A stretch of 64,000 nucleotides of DNA from DAISVY01 sp036826635 (GCA_036826635.1 DAISVY010000009.1:62001-126000); one strand, 5' to 3'. Counted from the first letter of the stretch, positions 36,088 through 45,364 are shown. Translations and numbers: made by a program. Notes: generated from the sequence alone by a model not told the origin.

Positions 36088-36759
36088 GTGAGAAAAATAG
36101 TCTTTTTGATTCTGGTAGCTTCGGCCGTTGTTTTTTCGCAGGCGGCCTGCTCGGGCGGAAACGATGAGAGCGCCGTCAAACAGGATACGGTCTACGGTGA
36201 TCGGACATTAGACAGTCTGGCGGCTATGCGTCATGCCATCAGGAATGACGACAACAAAATTGTCACTCTCCGGACCAACTTCGGTAAAATGACTCTGGAA
36301 CTCTACCACGATGTCGCCCCGGCCCATGCCGATTCGTTCCTGGCCCGGGTTGAGGACGGGTTCTATGACAGCACGATTTTTCACCGCGTGGTGGAGAATT
36401 TCATGATTCAGGGCGGCAATCCCACCCCGGTCGGCAAGGAACCGGTTTCGTATAATCTGGACGCCGAATTCAGTCAGGTACCGCACAAGTTCGGCACGCT
36501 TTCGATGGCCCGTGGCTATGCCGAGAACTCGGCCCAGACGCAGTTTTTCATCTGTCTGGGGCGCAACCCCTCGGTTGCCTGGCTTGACGGTAAGTATACG
36601 GTGTTCGGTCAATTGCTCAAGGGCTACGACGTTCTGTCCCGAATTGGGAAGGTCGAAGTCAGAGCCAGTAAACCTATGGGAGGCGAGGTCTCGGAACCGG
36701 TGGAGCCTGTTTATCTGATTAAGGCTTACGTCTCCGATGCCGAGGGCAACCCTCTGTAG
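36088..36759 (+). CDS. Cyclophilin-type peptidyl-prolyl isomerase lipoprotein
   Basis: The 223-residue protein is made from a GTG start with GAAGGAAG upstream. The N-terminus is a lipoprotein signal (VVFSQAAC, mature Cys about residue 21). The cyclophilin domain shows IVTLRTNFGKMTLELY, STIFHRVVENFMIQGGNP, GTLSMARG, TQFFICLG and the conserved Trp in SVAWLDGKYTVFG. It helps folding of exported proteins, anchored in the periplasm. A hairpin follows the gene. Confidence 0.93.
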   Translation: MRKIVFLILVASAVVFSQAACSGGNDESAVKQDTVYGDRTLDSLAAMRHAIRNDDNKIVTLRTNFGKMTLELYHDVAPAHADSFLARVEDGFYDSTIFHRVVENFMIQGGNPTPVGKEPVSYNLDAEFSQVPHKFGTLSMARGYAENSAQTQFFICLGRNPSVAWLDGKYTVFGQLLKGYDVLSRIGKVEVRASKPMGGEVSEPVEPVYLIKAYVSDAEGNPL

Positions 36760-36796
36760 TTTGTTCGGTTTGTCATTGGCCGGGAAAGAAAACGCG

Positions 36797-36824
36797 GCGG
36801 GGCGACAACAACGCCCCGCTTCTT
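36797..36824 (+). terminator. Hairpin terminator after the cyclophilin gene
   Basis: GCGGGGCG pairs perfectly with CGCCCCGC across a 7-base loop and is followed by TTCTT. The T-run is imperfect, so it may be a moderate terminator. Confidence 0.6.
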
Positions 36825-36882
36825 ACGTCGACATCACCGGCCGCTGGTGGAACATGGTGACAGGACCATCGTTAATCATAGT

Positions 36883-38049
36883 ATGGACCCAAAAAACATA
36901 ATCATCTTCGGCTCTACCGGGTCAATCGGGAGATCGTCGCTTGACGTCGTTGCGGCTCATCCGGGCAGGTTAACGGTGTGGGGGCTGACCGCTCGCAGCA
37001 ATGACAGGCTATTGGAAGAGCAATACCGCAAGTTTCGTCCTGCTTACCTGTGCCTTGCGGATTCCGTGGCGGCCGACCGTCTGAGAAAAAGACTGGTCGG
37101 AGAGCCCGTGCAGGTTCTGGACGGGGAAAAGAACCTGCTGGAGCTGGCGGCCCTGTCGGATATTGAGGTTGTTCTCAATGCCGTTGTTGGGGCGGCCGGT
37201 CTGCAAATATCTCTGGCCGCGGTACGTAGCGGTAAGCGTCTGGCTTTGGCCAATAAAGAATCGCTCGTGGCCGGGGGACCCTTGTTCGCGGAGTTGTGCC
37301 GCCAGAGCAAGGCGCGGATTTTGCCGATTGATTCCGAACATTCCGCTGTCTGGCAGGCTCTGGCCTGCGGTCGTCAGAACGAAATCCGAACGATCATTCT
37401 GACCGCCTCGGGCGGGCCTTTTCGAACCTGGCCCCTGGAAAAATTCCCCGAGATTACCGTCGAGCAGGCGCTGGCCCATCCGACCTGGAATATGGGCTCC
37501 AAGATTACGATTGATTCGGCTACGCTGGTGAACAAGGGGATGGAGGTTATCGAGGCGGTGGTTTTGTTCGATACCCCGGCGGAAAAGATAAAAGTTGTGG
37601 TGCACCCGCAGTCGATCATACATTCCATGGTGGAGTTTTGTGATTCCTCGGTAATAGCTCAGCTATCACGACCGGACATGCGCTTGCCCATCGCTTATGC
37701 GTTGTTCTGGCCGGAGCGGGTGGATTCCGATTTTGGCCGGATCGACTGGAGCGATATGCCGGGTTTGACGTTTGAGCCCCCGGATGAACGGCGTTTTCCG
37801 GTGTTGAAACTGGCTTATCAGGTGGCCGCGACCGGCGGGACGGCGCCGGCTGTTTATAACGCGGCCAGTGAAATTGCCGTAAAGGCGTTTCTGGACGGAG
37901 CCCTTGGATTTACGCATATTGCCGATATTATTCAACAGACCGTGCAGGAGGCGGAAATCGTCGCGCGGCCGCAACTGACCGATATATTGCAGGCTGACCG
38001 GGACGCCCGAGAAAAAGCCAGGAAAATCATGGAGAAAACCACATGCTGA
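36883..38049 (+). CDS. dxr: 1-deoxy-D-xylulose 5-phosphate reductoisomerase
   Basis: Dxr makes MEP, the committed step of the non-mevalonate isoprenoid pathway. I chose the ATG at 36883 (388 residues), which puts NIIIFGSTGSIGRSSLDVV at the N-terminus as in the family; an upstream GTG at 36847 would add 12 residues. Other motifs: ANKESLVAGG, the metal site DSEHSAVWQ, LTASGGPFR and MGSKITIDSATLVNKGMEVIEA (present in parts). The end overlaps rseP by 7 bases, a common neighbour. Confidence 0.96.
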   Translation: MDPKNIIIFGSTGSIGRSSLDVVAAHPGRLTVWGLTARSNDRLLEEQYRKFRPAYLCLADSVAADRLRKRLVGEPVQVLDGEKNLLELAALSDIEVVLNAVVGAAGLQISLAAVRSGKRLALANKESLVAGGPLFAELCRQSKARILPIDSEHSAVWQALACGRQNEIRTIILTASGGPFRTWPLEKFPEITVEQALAHPTWNMGSKITIDSATLVNKGMEVIEAVVLFDTPAEKIKVVVHPQSIIHSMVEFCDSSVIAQLSRPDMRLPIAYALFWPERVDSDFGRIDWSDMPGLTFEPPDERRFPVLKLAYQVAATGGTAPAVYNAASEIAVKAFLDGALGFTHIADIIQQTVQEAEIVARPQLTDILQADRDAREKARKIMEKTTC

Positions 38050-39119
38050 CCGTACTCGCGTTCATATTCGTTTTGGGAGTTTTGGTCTTCTTCCACGAAC
38101 TGGGACATTTCCTCGTGGCCAAGAAAGTCGGGATTCATGTACAGCGTTTTTCTCTCGGTTTTCCGCCGAACATCTTTGCCCGCAAATGGGGCGAGACGAC
38201 ATACTGCATCGGGGTGATCCCGCTGGGCGGCTACGTCAAGATGACCGGTGAAAACCCGGACGAGGCCGTAACCGGCGACCCGGGTGAGTTCATGTCGAAA
38301 TCGATAGGCCAGCGTTCGGCGGTTATTGTCGCCGGGCCGGCCATGAATTACATTCTGGCCATTCTTCTGCTCATTGGCATCTATTACTTCGGTGGTCAGC
38401 CGATCAACGATCCGAACCAGATTATCGTCGGTGAAGTCCAGAGCGGCAGCCCGGCCGAGCAGGCCGGTATTCAGATCAATGACCGGATTATCGGGGTCAA
38501 CGGAGAGATTGTCCCGTCTTTTGACTCTCTCGCTCCGCGCATCAAAAGTATCGTTGAAAAGCCGGTTGAGATTACCTGGATTCATGAAGGTGACACGATG
38601 AGTGCCACCATGACAACGCAACTCCGGGAGGAACCGACTATCGAAGGAAGTATCGATACGGTCGGGGTGATCGGCATTCTGTATTCGGCCAAAGTGATCG
38701 GCTATGAAAGCTATGGCGTGGGCGAATCGGTGAAGCGGGGTTTCATTACCGCCCATGTGATTGTCTACGAAACGGTCCGGTTTGTCAAGGGGCTGATCAC
38801 CGGTCAGGTTTCTTCCAAACTTCTGGGCGGGCCGCTTTTTATAGCTCAGCAATCCGGCAAGGAGGCCCGCAAGGGTCCTTCCAGCCTGTTTTTCTTCATG
38901 GCTTTATTGTCCATCAATCTGGCCGTGCTGAACATTTTGCCCATACCGGTTCTCGACGGCGGTCACTTGGTTTTTCTGGCCGTGGAGAAGCTGAAAGGTT
39001 CCCCGTTGTCGATGAAGGCCAGGATTACCGCTCAGCAAATCGGGATGCTTTGTTTGCTGTTGCTGGTTGCTTTTGTTACGTACAACGATGTACTCCGCGT
39101 CTTCGGTAGCTTGTGGTAG
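38043..39119 (+). CDS. rseP: Site-2 zinc metalloprotease RseP
   Basis: RseP cuts transmembrane anti-sigma factors and leftover signal peptides inside the membrane. The zinc motif HELGH is at residues 18-22 of the first membrane helix, LGGYVKM follows, a single PDZ domain lies about residues 125-200 (IVGEVQSGSPAEQAGIQ), and the second zinc motif NILPIPVLDGGHLVF is near the C-terminus. At 358 residues it is of the single-PDZ type. It is coupled to dxr by overlap. Confidence 0.95.
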   Translation: MLTVLAFIFVLGVLVFFHELGHFLVAKKVGIHVQRFSLGFPPNIFARKWGETTYCIGVIPLGGYVKMTGENPDEAVTGDPGEFMSKSIGQRSAVIVAGPAMNYILAILLLIGIYYFGGQPINDPNQIIVGEVQSGSPAEQAGIQINDRIIGVNGEIVPSFDSLAPRIKSIVEKPVEITWIHEGDTMSATMTTQLREEPTIEGSIDTVGVIGILYSAKVIGYESYGVGESVKRGFITAHVIVYETVRFVKGLITGQVSSKLLGGPLFIAQQSGKEARKGPSSLFFFMALLSINLAVLNILPIPVLDGGHLVFLAVEKLKGSPLSMKARITAQQIGMLCLLLLVAFVTYNDVLRVFGSLW

Positions 39120-39146
39120 CGGGCTACGGGGCGGGTTCTGTAAGGC

Positions 39147-39175
39147 TTGACAGGGGCTTTGAAACATATTATGTC
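39147..39175 (+). promoter_or_regulatory. Possible promoter before lepB
   Basis: TTGACA (39147-39152) is exact; the best -10 at normal distance is TATGTC (39170-39175, spacer 17), with an AT-rich overlap (TATTAT) slightly closer. A start about 70 bases before the lepB ATG would follow. Confidence 0.4.
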
Positions 39176-39252
39176 CGTAAGCGTAAAAAAAACGTGGTTG
39201 ACTACAACGGCAAGAGGGTGGAGCGGTAACCGCCGAAAATGAGGATAGTGTA

Positions 39253-39972
39253 ATGGCGTCTACGGGAAGTGTTGTCTGGGACAATATAAAGCAGATCGGC
39301 CTGGCGGTTGTTCTGGCCCTTATCATCAAGACGTCTATCGTTGAGGCATACAAGATCCCCACGGCTTCCATGGAGGACACCCTTCTGGTCGGGGATTTTT
39401 TGCTGGCCAACAAATTCGTATATGGTGCCCAGGTGCCGCTGACGGGATGGCGTCTGCCGGCCTTAAGCGACCCGGAGCCCGGTGATGTGGTTATTTTTAT
39501 CTATCCTCGCGACGGTATAACCAAGTACATCAAGCGCTGTGTGGGAACGCCCGGGGATACCATTCGGGTACAAAACAAGATGCTTTTTGTCAACGGCAAG
39601 CGGTTTCCCGATCAGGAGGTGGCTAAATATATCGACACTCTGAATAACGGCCGGCAAAACGTGCAGCCGCGCGGTCCGGGGGGGCGGGACAGTCGCGACA
39701 ATTTCGGACCTTATGTGGTCCCTGCGGATTGCTACTTCATGATGGGAGATAATCGGGACAATTCTTATGACTCTCGCTACTGGGGGCCGGTTAAAAGGGA
39801 GTTGATCCTGGGTGAGGCGCTCATGATTCACTGGTCCTGGGATGACAACTCGCACCCTTCGCCGGAGGTGTCGGTGGCCGATCCGCTTTCGGTCCCCCGG
39901 ATGTTCATCTACAACGCCTTGCATTTCTTCGAAAAAGTTCGATGGGGACGACTCTTCAGTTTGATCTCCTGA
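39253..39972 (+). CDS. lepB: Signal peptidase I
   Basis: LepB cleaves signal peptides of exported proteins. A single N-terminal membrane segment (LAVVLALIIKTSIVEAY) precedes the catalytic Ser39 in PTASMEDTLLVGD; the general base is Lys94 in KYIKRCVGTPGD, and MGDNRDNSYDSRYWGPV is box E. Length is 239. The many exported proteins in this window are its likely substrates. Confidence 0.96.
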   Translation: MASTGSVVWDNIKQIGLAVVLALIIKTSIVEAYKIPTASMEDTLLVGDFLLANKFVYGAQVPLTGWRLPALSDPEPGDVVIFIYPRDGITKYIKRCVGTPGDTIRVQNKMLFVNGKRFPDQEVAKYIDTLNNGRQNVQPRGPGGRDSRDNFGPYVVPADCYFMMGDNRDNSYDSRYWGPVKRELILGEALMIHWSWDDNSHPSPEVSVADPLSVPRMFIYNALHFFEKVRWGRLFSLIS

Positions 39973-40024
39973 ATTTGTGGTGCTATCCACATAAGTTAGT
40001 TGACTGGCAGGTTGGGGTATACAG

Positions 40025-40735
40025 ATGATTTCCAGAACGATTTTCCTTACTTCGGTATTGTTGGTCCTCCTTGCCGCCACGCTGTCGGCGGCCCCGGAGG
40101 CTCAGATCAATGAGGCAACTTTCAATTTCGGGCGGGTGGCCCAGAACCAGATTGTCACGCACTGTTTTTGGCTCAGGTCGGTGGGTGATGACACCCTGCG
40201 CGTGACCAAAATCTGGCCGGGTTGTGGCTGTACGCAGATACCGCTGGAAGACTCGACTATTGCTCCGGGCGATTCCCTGCCGTTGCAGATAATCTTTGCC
40301 ACCGGCCGTTTTCACGGTGAGATTACCAAGGAACCCCGCATACGTACTACCGCGTCGGATTGGGATATTAAGCTTCGGCTTTATGTCCATGTGATTCTGG
40401 ACGAGGACGAGTGGGGGCCGATTGAAGTGAAACCGGAGAGGATCGATGTCTCGCAATTCGGCGAAAAGCCCCGTCGGATTGCCCGGTTCCACCTCGTAAA
40501 TCGCACCGATCAGGACCTGGAGTTGTCCATTACGGATTCCACCTACAAGAGTTTCGAGGTGAAGCTGCCGGACAAGATCGCTGCCGGTGAAACGATTGAA
40601 GGGCGGATCAGGGTACGGGAAGACATGATGGATTCGGATCTCAAGGAGTCTTTCACCATCCGCGTGGATAATATGGATAATACGTTTTACAGTCTGCCGG
40701 TGCGGCGCTTTGTTCGTATTATAGACAAAAAATAG
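40025..40735 (+). CDS. Exported DUF1573 domain protein
   Basis: After a signal peptide (LLVLLAATLSAAP) residues 27-130 match DUF1573: ATFNFGRVAQNQIVTHCFWL, then the DDTLRV...WPGCGCT segment with the conserved GCGCT, then a rise of beta strands. The second half (130-236) is another beta-sandwich-like region (PERIDVSQFGEKPRRIARF) of the same style. DUF1573 proteins are common in FCB and planctomycete genomes and have no established function. Length is 236. Confidence 0.82.
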   Translation: MISRTIFLTSVLLVLLAATLSAAPEAQINEATFNFGRVAQNQIVTHCFWLRSVGDDTLRVTKIWPGCGCTQIPLEDSTIAPGDSLPLQIIFATGRFHGEITKEPRIRTTASDWDIKLRLYVHVILDEDEWGPIEVKPERIDVSQFGEKPRRIARFHLVNRTDQDLELSITDSTYKSFEVKLPDKIAAGETIEGRIRVREDMMDSDLKESFTIRVDNMDNTFYSLPVRRFVRIIDKK

Positions 40736-40846
40736 TCCCCGTTGGTCGGGTGATATTCGTTTATGCATAGCGCGAGACGATTTCTTCTTTGATTGTCTGG
40801 CGCTTTTTTTGTTTGTCTGTCTGTCGGCTTTTGCGTATTTGAAAAT

Positions 40847-41464
40847 ATGTACAGTCTGGTCGTGGACAATCTCGGCAAACGTTTCGGTAACAGGAAGGTT
40901 TTCTCGGATATATCCTTTGAGTTGCAGGCCGGCGATTCGTTAGCCGTAAGCGGAGACAATGGGTCGGGCAAGACCACTTTGCTCATGCTCCTGCTGGGAT
41001 ATTATCACCCCTCCCGGGGACGGGTTCGCTTTTTGTGTGACGGCCGTGAACTCGGCGAGTCGCAGATACGTGCTCGTTCCGCCCTTGTTTCACCTTACTT
41101 GAATCTTTACGATCAGCTTTCGGCCGAGGAAAACCTCGTTTTCTTTGCCACGGTTGGCGGCGGAGCTGTTACGGGTAAGGAGATAAACGCCCTGTTGACG
41201 CGGGTCGGGCTGGAGGGACGGGGAGAGGATCTGGTCGGGGCCTATTCGTCCGGCATGAAACAACGCCTCAAATACGCGGTGGCCCTGCTGCATGAACCGG
41301 ATTTTCTTTTCCTTGACGAGCCGGCTTCGAATCTTGATGAGTCCGGGAAGGAAATGGTCCGGGGGATCATGGAGGAATACCGACACCGGGCCGTGATTGT
41401 TATGGCCACCAACGAGAATGAGGAGTACAGCCTTGCCTCCCGGCAATACCGGCTTGGCCGCTAA
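40847..41464 (+). CDS. ccmA: ABC ATPase of cytochrome c maturation (CcmA-like)
   Basis: The ATG at 40847 gives 205 residues beginning MYSLVVDNLGKRFG; upstream in-frame codons would add a hydrophobic stretch not seen in the family. Walker A is SGDNGSGKTTLL, the signature YSSGMKQRLKYAVAL (SSGM replaces the usual SGGQ), Walker B FLFLDEPASNLD. CcmA with CcmB releases the haem chaperone CcmE. Assignment to CcmA rather than another ABC ATPase rests on the overlap with a CcmB-like gene and on ccmE next to it. Confidence 0.82.
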   Translation: MYSLVVDNLGKRFGNRKVFSDISFELQAGDSLAVSGDNGSGKTTLLMLLLGYYHPSRGRVRFLCDGRELGESQIRARSALVSPYLNLYDQLSAEENLVFFATVGGGAVTGKEINALLTRVGLEGRGEDLVGAYSSGMKQRLKYAVALLHEPDFLFLDEPASNLDESGKEMVRGIMEEYRHRAVIVMATNENEEYSLASRQYRLGR

Positions 41465-42116
41465 GACGTTCGCCGTTTACGCCAAGGACATGCGTCTGGA
41501 ACTGCGTACCCGCTACGCTCTGAACACCATTCTCATGTTCGGCGTGACGACCCTGGCGGTGGTGTCGTTTTCCCTGGGGCAGAGTGCGTTGCCTCCGAAA
41601 CTTCTGGCTGCCCTGTTCTGGATTATCGTTTTCTTCTCGGCCATGGCGGCGCTGTCCCATGTGTTCGTGCGGGAAGAAGAAGCCGGGACCGCCCTTGCTT
41701 TGAAACTAACCGCCGAACCGATTTCGGTTTTTCTCGGCAAGATGTTCTTTAATCTGACTCTTCTGGGTTTCCTGACGGCCGTTGTGGGGGTACTGTTTTT
41801 CATTTTTACCGACGCTTCGACCGACAGAATCGGGGCATTTGTCGTCGTGGCGCTGGTGGGGGTGATCGGTTTGTGTGCGGCCACGACTCTGGTCGCCGCG
41901 ATCATCTCCAGGGCGGCGGTCAAGGGTGCCCTGTTTGCCGTGCTTAGCTTTCCCCTTTTGATTCTGCCCTTGATAATGCTGGTTAATGCTACCGACGGAA
42001 CCCTGTCCGGGCGACCGTTTGGCGACGTGCTGATGCCATTGCAGGGAATGATCGCTTACGCCGTTGTTATGATTACGGCTTCCCTGATGCTGTTCCGGTT
42101 CGTTTGGCGTGAATAG
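41433..42116 (+). CDS. ccmB: Haem exporter permease CcmB-like
   Basis: I take the TTG at 41433, seven bases after AGGAG, giving 227 residues; an ATG at 41418 is a weaker alternative. The product has about six membrane helices and matches CcmB in the N-terminal AKDMRLELRTRYALNT, the FWIIVFFSAMAALSHVFVREEE segment and GKMFFNLTLL. It overlaps ccmA by 32 bases. ccmC, which normally follows, is absent here; ccmE comes next. Confidence 0.84.
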   Translation: MPPGNTGLAAKTFAVYAKDMRLELRTRYALNTILMFGVTTLAVVSFSLGQSALPPKLLAALFWIIVFFSAMAALSHVFVREEEAGTALALKLTAEPISVFLGKMFFNLTLLGFLTAVVGVLFFIFTDASTDRIGAFVVVALVGVIGLCAATTLVAAIISRAAVKGALFAVLSFPLLILPLIMLVNATDGTLSGRPFGDVLMPLQGMIAYAVVMITASLMLFRFVWRE

Positions 42117-42156
42117 GTATAACATGGGTCCGACAGGGCCACGACGGATATTGGTA

Positions 42157-42186
42157 TTGGTCGAAAGCGGTCGAAATTCGTATACT
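42157..42186 (+). promoter_or_regulatory. Possible promoter before ccmE
   Basis: TTGGTC (42157-42162), 18 bases, TATACT (42181-42186). The -10 is good and the -35 weak. It would let ccmE be transcribed apart from ccmAB. Confidence 0.42.
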
Positions 42187-42214
42187 ATATTATATTGACA
42201 CGGGAGTGGCTCGA

Positions 42215-42661
42215 TTGAACGTCAAGTATATCATCGGTATTGTTATTATTGCCGTCTTCGTCGTATGGGGGGCCTCGGCTTTCCTCAAGACCACGGTGCA
42301 GTATGTGCCCATCGAAGAGGCCGCGGTCAGCACTCGAACCGTGCAGGTTATGGGACGAATCGATTTCGAGCGCATGACCCGCGACACAACCACTTCCCGC
42401 CTTGAATTTGCCATATACGATCCCGAGACGGCCGACTCGTCCGATACCGAGCGTCTTCCGGTAATTTATTACGGGGTGGTGCCGGGAAATTTCGAGCAGG
42501 CAACGTCAGTGGTGTTGAAGGGTAAACCGAATTCCAAAGGTACGTTCGTGGCCGAGCAGATGCTCATCAAGTGTCCTTCCAAGTACCAGGGTGAGCAGGG
42601 CGACGAGTACCAGGATATCATTAAGCACCAGCAGGGTTCGGCGGCCGCCTCGGTCAGTTAG
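42215..42661 (+). CDS. ccmE: Cytochrome c maturation protein CcmE, cysteine type
   Basis: The TTG at 42215 has GGGAG eight bases upstream and gives 148 residues; a GTG at 42206 sits directly on that site and is less likely. One N-terminal membrane anchor (IIGIVIIAVFVVWG) is followed by an OB-fold with YVPIEEA, VQVMGRIDF, VIYYGVVPGNFEQ and GTFVAEQMLIKCPSKY. In most CcmE the last motif has a histidine (HDENY) that binds haem; here it is CPSKY, the CXXXY form known in Desulfovibrio and archaea, with Cys120 (of 148) in that place. It implies a System I* type pathway. ccmC, ccmF and ccmH are not seen. Confidence 0.88.
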   Translation: MNVKYIIGIVIIAVFVVWGASAFLKTTVQYVPIEEAAVSTRTVQVMGRIDFERMTRDTTTSRLEFAIYDPETADSSDTERLPVIYYGVVPGNFEQATSVVLKGKPNSKGTFVAEQMLIKCPSKYQGEQGDEYQDIIKHQQGSAAASVS

Positions 42662-42729
42662 AACAATTCTGAGCCTTCCGATCCCGTTGTTCATCCGCGT
42701 GCCGCTTACCATTTCCGACCAATGTTCCC

Positions 42730-42759
42730 TTGACAAACATTCGGGATTGTAACTATACT
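42730..42759 (+). promoter_or_regulatory. Sigma-70-type promoter for the cobalamin riboswitch transcript
   Basis: TTGACA (42730-42735), 18 bases, TATACT (42754-42759). Transcription would begin near 42766, just before the riboswitch. Confidence 0.75.
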
Positions 42760-42767
42760 GCTTTATA

Positions 42768-42935
42768 GATGTTCCGGTGCCGTTCAGGTGAACGGGTAAA
42801 AGGGAAGACGGTGCGAATCCGTCGCAGCCCCGCTACTGTAACGGCTACTCTCGCGGCACAAAGCCACTCGTGAAAAACACGGGGAAGGCGCCGCGACGGG
42901 GATTGAAGCCGTAAGCCAGGAAACCTGCCGGGACT
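42768..42935 (+). ncRNA. Cobalamin riboswitch
   Basis: The leader carries the classical order of B12-riboswitch elements: AAAAGGGAAGACGGTGCGAA then GCAGCCCCGCTACTGTAA, then CAAAGCCACT, then GGAAGGCGCCG, ending in the B12 box AAGCCAGGAAACCTGCC (42912-42928). A promoter precedes it and an outer-membrane receptor gene follows, as expected for repression by adenosylcobalamin or a relative. The GC-rich stretch 42940-43000 is the likely expression platform. Confidence 0.93.
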
Positions 42936-43012
42936 CCATCGCCAACCGTGTCGTCAGCGCGGGCTGACGGGCATCGTCTATCCGCGCCGGCCGGTTGCTG
43001 TCAAGGGAAGCC

Positions 43013-45364
43013 ATGAGGCGCGGCTTTTTCTTTATGATCCCGGCGGTCGTTTCCGGTGCGACGGGACCCGGTGGCGTCGGTAAAAGTGTTCCGCGAACAG
43101 GTCCGGCGGACATCAGGATTTCAATCGTTTCGGCGCTTGTCCTGATCGTTTTGCTGTCGGGCGTTTCGATCCGGGCGCAGTCGGTCACCCGCCTTCGCGG
43201 AGCCGTCTACGACCGTGACGACGGCAACCCGGTAGCTATGGCCGGGGTCAGCCTTGCTTCCACATCGTACCGAACAGTCACCGACAAGAACGGCCGATTT
43301 CATTTTGACAACATTCCCTCCGGTTGGTACACGCTCATAATCCGGGCGTTCGGATATGATTCCTCCGTAGTCGAGGGGGTGCAGCTCAGCGGCGATATCA
43401 GTACCTGGCGGACCGTGCTTCTCGGAAAACACGTCTATGAACTACCCGGTATGACCGTCCGGGTTTCCCCTCTCCCGGTCAGTTCGGGGGATGTGCAGGT
43501 AATCGAGCGGGAAGAGATAACCGCCCGAAACCCGGTCGACCTGGCTGATCTGCTGACGACCGTCCCGGGCGTTAACATCCAGCGCAGCGGTACCGCCGGA
43601 AGTCCGGCCCGGGTGGCCATGCGGGGGAGTTCCTCGCGCCATGTCCTGGTTCTCGTGGACGGACATCAGATCAATTCTTCGGCTACCGGTGAGGCGGATA
43701 TCAACAGCGTGCCGGTGGACATGATCGATTGCATTGAAGTTTATAAAGGGGGCAACTCGGCCGCGTTCGGTCCCAATGCTCTCGGCGGCGTTATCAATAT
43801 CATTACGCAGCCGCGCCGACAAGGGCATGAGCGCTCCTGTGAGATAAAGAATGATCGGGGTGCGTGGGGCAGTGCCGGTTATACTTTTTCCGCTGTTAAT
43901 GTTGTCCCGGTTGATTCACTTTCGACGAGTCTGAATTTCAACCGGGAGAAAACCAACGGTGATTTCGACTACCGCTATACGGTGCAGCCGCAGGGATTTG
44001 TTTACGAGGGGACAAGAAACAACAACGATGCAACTTCGGACAACTGGCATCTGGCCGCCGCTTATCGTCCCGCCCGTCGAACCGAGTTGAGCTTTTCGGG
44101 TCAGGTCTACGACTCCGAACGCGGATTGCCGGGGAAAGCCAGTGACCCGAACCGAAACGCCCGTGCCGATGACGACCGTGTTCTGCTCAGTGCGGAATAT
44201 AAACAACACTTCTGCGAACGATTTCGTACCGATTGCAGTCTGGGGTACTCTCGCTATGTGCAGACATTTCTGGATACTCTGAACACTATTGCGGTCGACC
44301 GGTTTAACAGCAAGTACGTGAATAACATTTTTTCGGCCCGGGTGGACGCACAGTGGTTTCCCTGGGAAGGACACACGGCCGATTTCGGTTTCTGTTGGCA
44401 GGACGAACGCCTTGATCATGAAGACCGCCTGCGCGTTGATCGATCGATGGGGCGTACCGTCCGCACCGACGCGGCTGTATTCGCTTCTCTGGTCCAGCAT
44501 CTGGCTCTGCCGTCATGGCTGCTCTTTGATCGTTTTACCGCGGAAAGTTCGCTGCGTTGGGACCATGTGAGAACAGGCCGGGACACGGCTACTTCTATCG
44601 ATTACTTCGCGCCTGTGGTGGGGGGCAGTTTTGCCGTGGGCGACAGTCTGAAACTCGTATGTCGCGGTCGCTATGGTAAGTCGCTCAGCCTGCCGAATTT
44701 GAACGCGCTGTTCTGGCAAGGCGACGCTTTGTCAAAAGGCAATCCCGATCTTAAACCGGAAAAGGCAGAGCATTCCGAAGGTGGTCTGGAACTGACCGCT
44801 CGGCGGGGAAGATTTTCGCTGAATGTCGGAGGAACCTACTTCCATACTTTCTATTACGACTTGGTGCAATGGCAGCCCGGCCGCGGTGGCGTGTGGCAGC
44901 CGTTCAATCTGGCCGGGGCGCAGGTCACCGGTCACGAGGACTTCGTGGAAATCGGTCTTTTTGACCGCATGATAGAATTGAGCTATCAGAATACGATCAC
45001 CACCGCCATCAATAGAGAGCCCGGGATAAACTCCTATGGTAATCAACTCACCTATACGCCTCATTACCAAACGGGGGTGAGTATTCGGCTGAATCATAAA
45101 TTGGTCTTTGCTTCGTACGACATTCGCTGGGTAGGAAAACGCTTCGCCAAGGAGAATAATCAGAAATGGTACGAGGCCTATCGTCTTGACGATCTGCGTC
45201 TGGGCGGTCGTTTTCCGGTGGGGCGCTGGCGTTTGCAACTCGAATACCGGGCGTACAACCTGCGTGACGAACAGTATACGCTTATTAGTCACTACCCCAT
45301 GCCCCCGCGCGAGTGGCATGTGGAAGCGTCACTGTCATATAATTTCTCTCCGGGGGAGAACTGA
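43013..45364 (+). CDS. btuB: TonB-dependent cobalamin receptor (BtuB-like)
   Basis: I chose the ATG at 43013 (AGGG five bases upstream; 783 residues). The N-terminus has an unusual 37-residue stretch before the signal hydrophobic core (ISIVSALVLIVLLSGV), and an ATG at 43034 is an alternative. A carboxypeptidase-regulatory-like domain (RLRGAVYDRDDGNPVAMAGV...) comes first, then the plug domain (RGSSSRHVLVLVDGHQI, YKGGNSAAFGPNALGGVINI), then a roughly 22-strand barrel ending in LSYNF-type sequence. It imports B12 or a related corrinoid across the outer membrane using TonB; the riboswitch supports this. A secreted propeller gene follows after 67 bases. Confidence 0.92.
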   Translation: MRRGFFFMIPAVVSGATGPGGVGKSVPRTGPADIRISIVSALVLIVLLSGVSIRAQSVTRLRGAVYDRDDGNPVAMAGVSLASTSYRTVTDKNGRFHFDNIPSGWYTLIIRAFGYDSSVVEGVQLSGDISTWRTVLLGKHVYELPGMTVRVSPLPVSSGDVQVIEREEITARNPVDLADLLTTVPGVNIQRSGTAGSPARVAMRGSSSRHVLVLVDGHQINSSATGEADINSVPVDMIDCIEVYKGGNSAAFGPNALGGVINIITQPRRQGHERSCEIKNDRGAWGSAGYTFSAVNVVPVDSLSTSLNFNREKTNGDFDYRYTVQPQGFVYEGTRNNNDATSDNWHLAAAYRPARRTELSFSGQVYDSERGLPGKASDPNRNARADDDRVLLSAEYKQHFCERFRTDCSLGYSRYVQTFLDTLNTIAVDRFNSKYVNNIFSARVDAQWFPWEGHTADFGFCWQDERLDHEDRLRVDRSMGRTVRTDAAVFASLVQHLALPSWLLFDRFTAESSLRWDHVRTGRDTATSIDYFAPVVGGSFAVGDSLKLVCRGRYGKSLSLPNLNALFWQGDALSKGNPDLKPEKAEHSEGGLELTARRGRFSLNVGGTYFHTFYYDLVQWQPGRGGVWQPFNLAGAQVTGHEDFVEIGLFDRMIELSYQNTITTAINREPGINSYGNQLTYTPHYQTGVSIRLNHKLVFASYDIRWVGKRFAKENNQKWYEAYRLDDLRLGGRFPVGRWRLQLEYRAYNLRDEQYTLISHYPMPPREWHVEASLSYNFSPGEN

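Noticed and set aside
43013..43130. Frame error at the receptor N-terminus to explain the long pre-signal stretch
   Set aside because: A start at 43034 or a long signal sequence explains it without error; the mature domains are intact.
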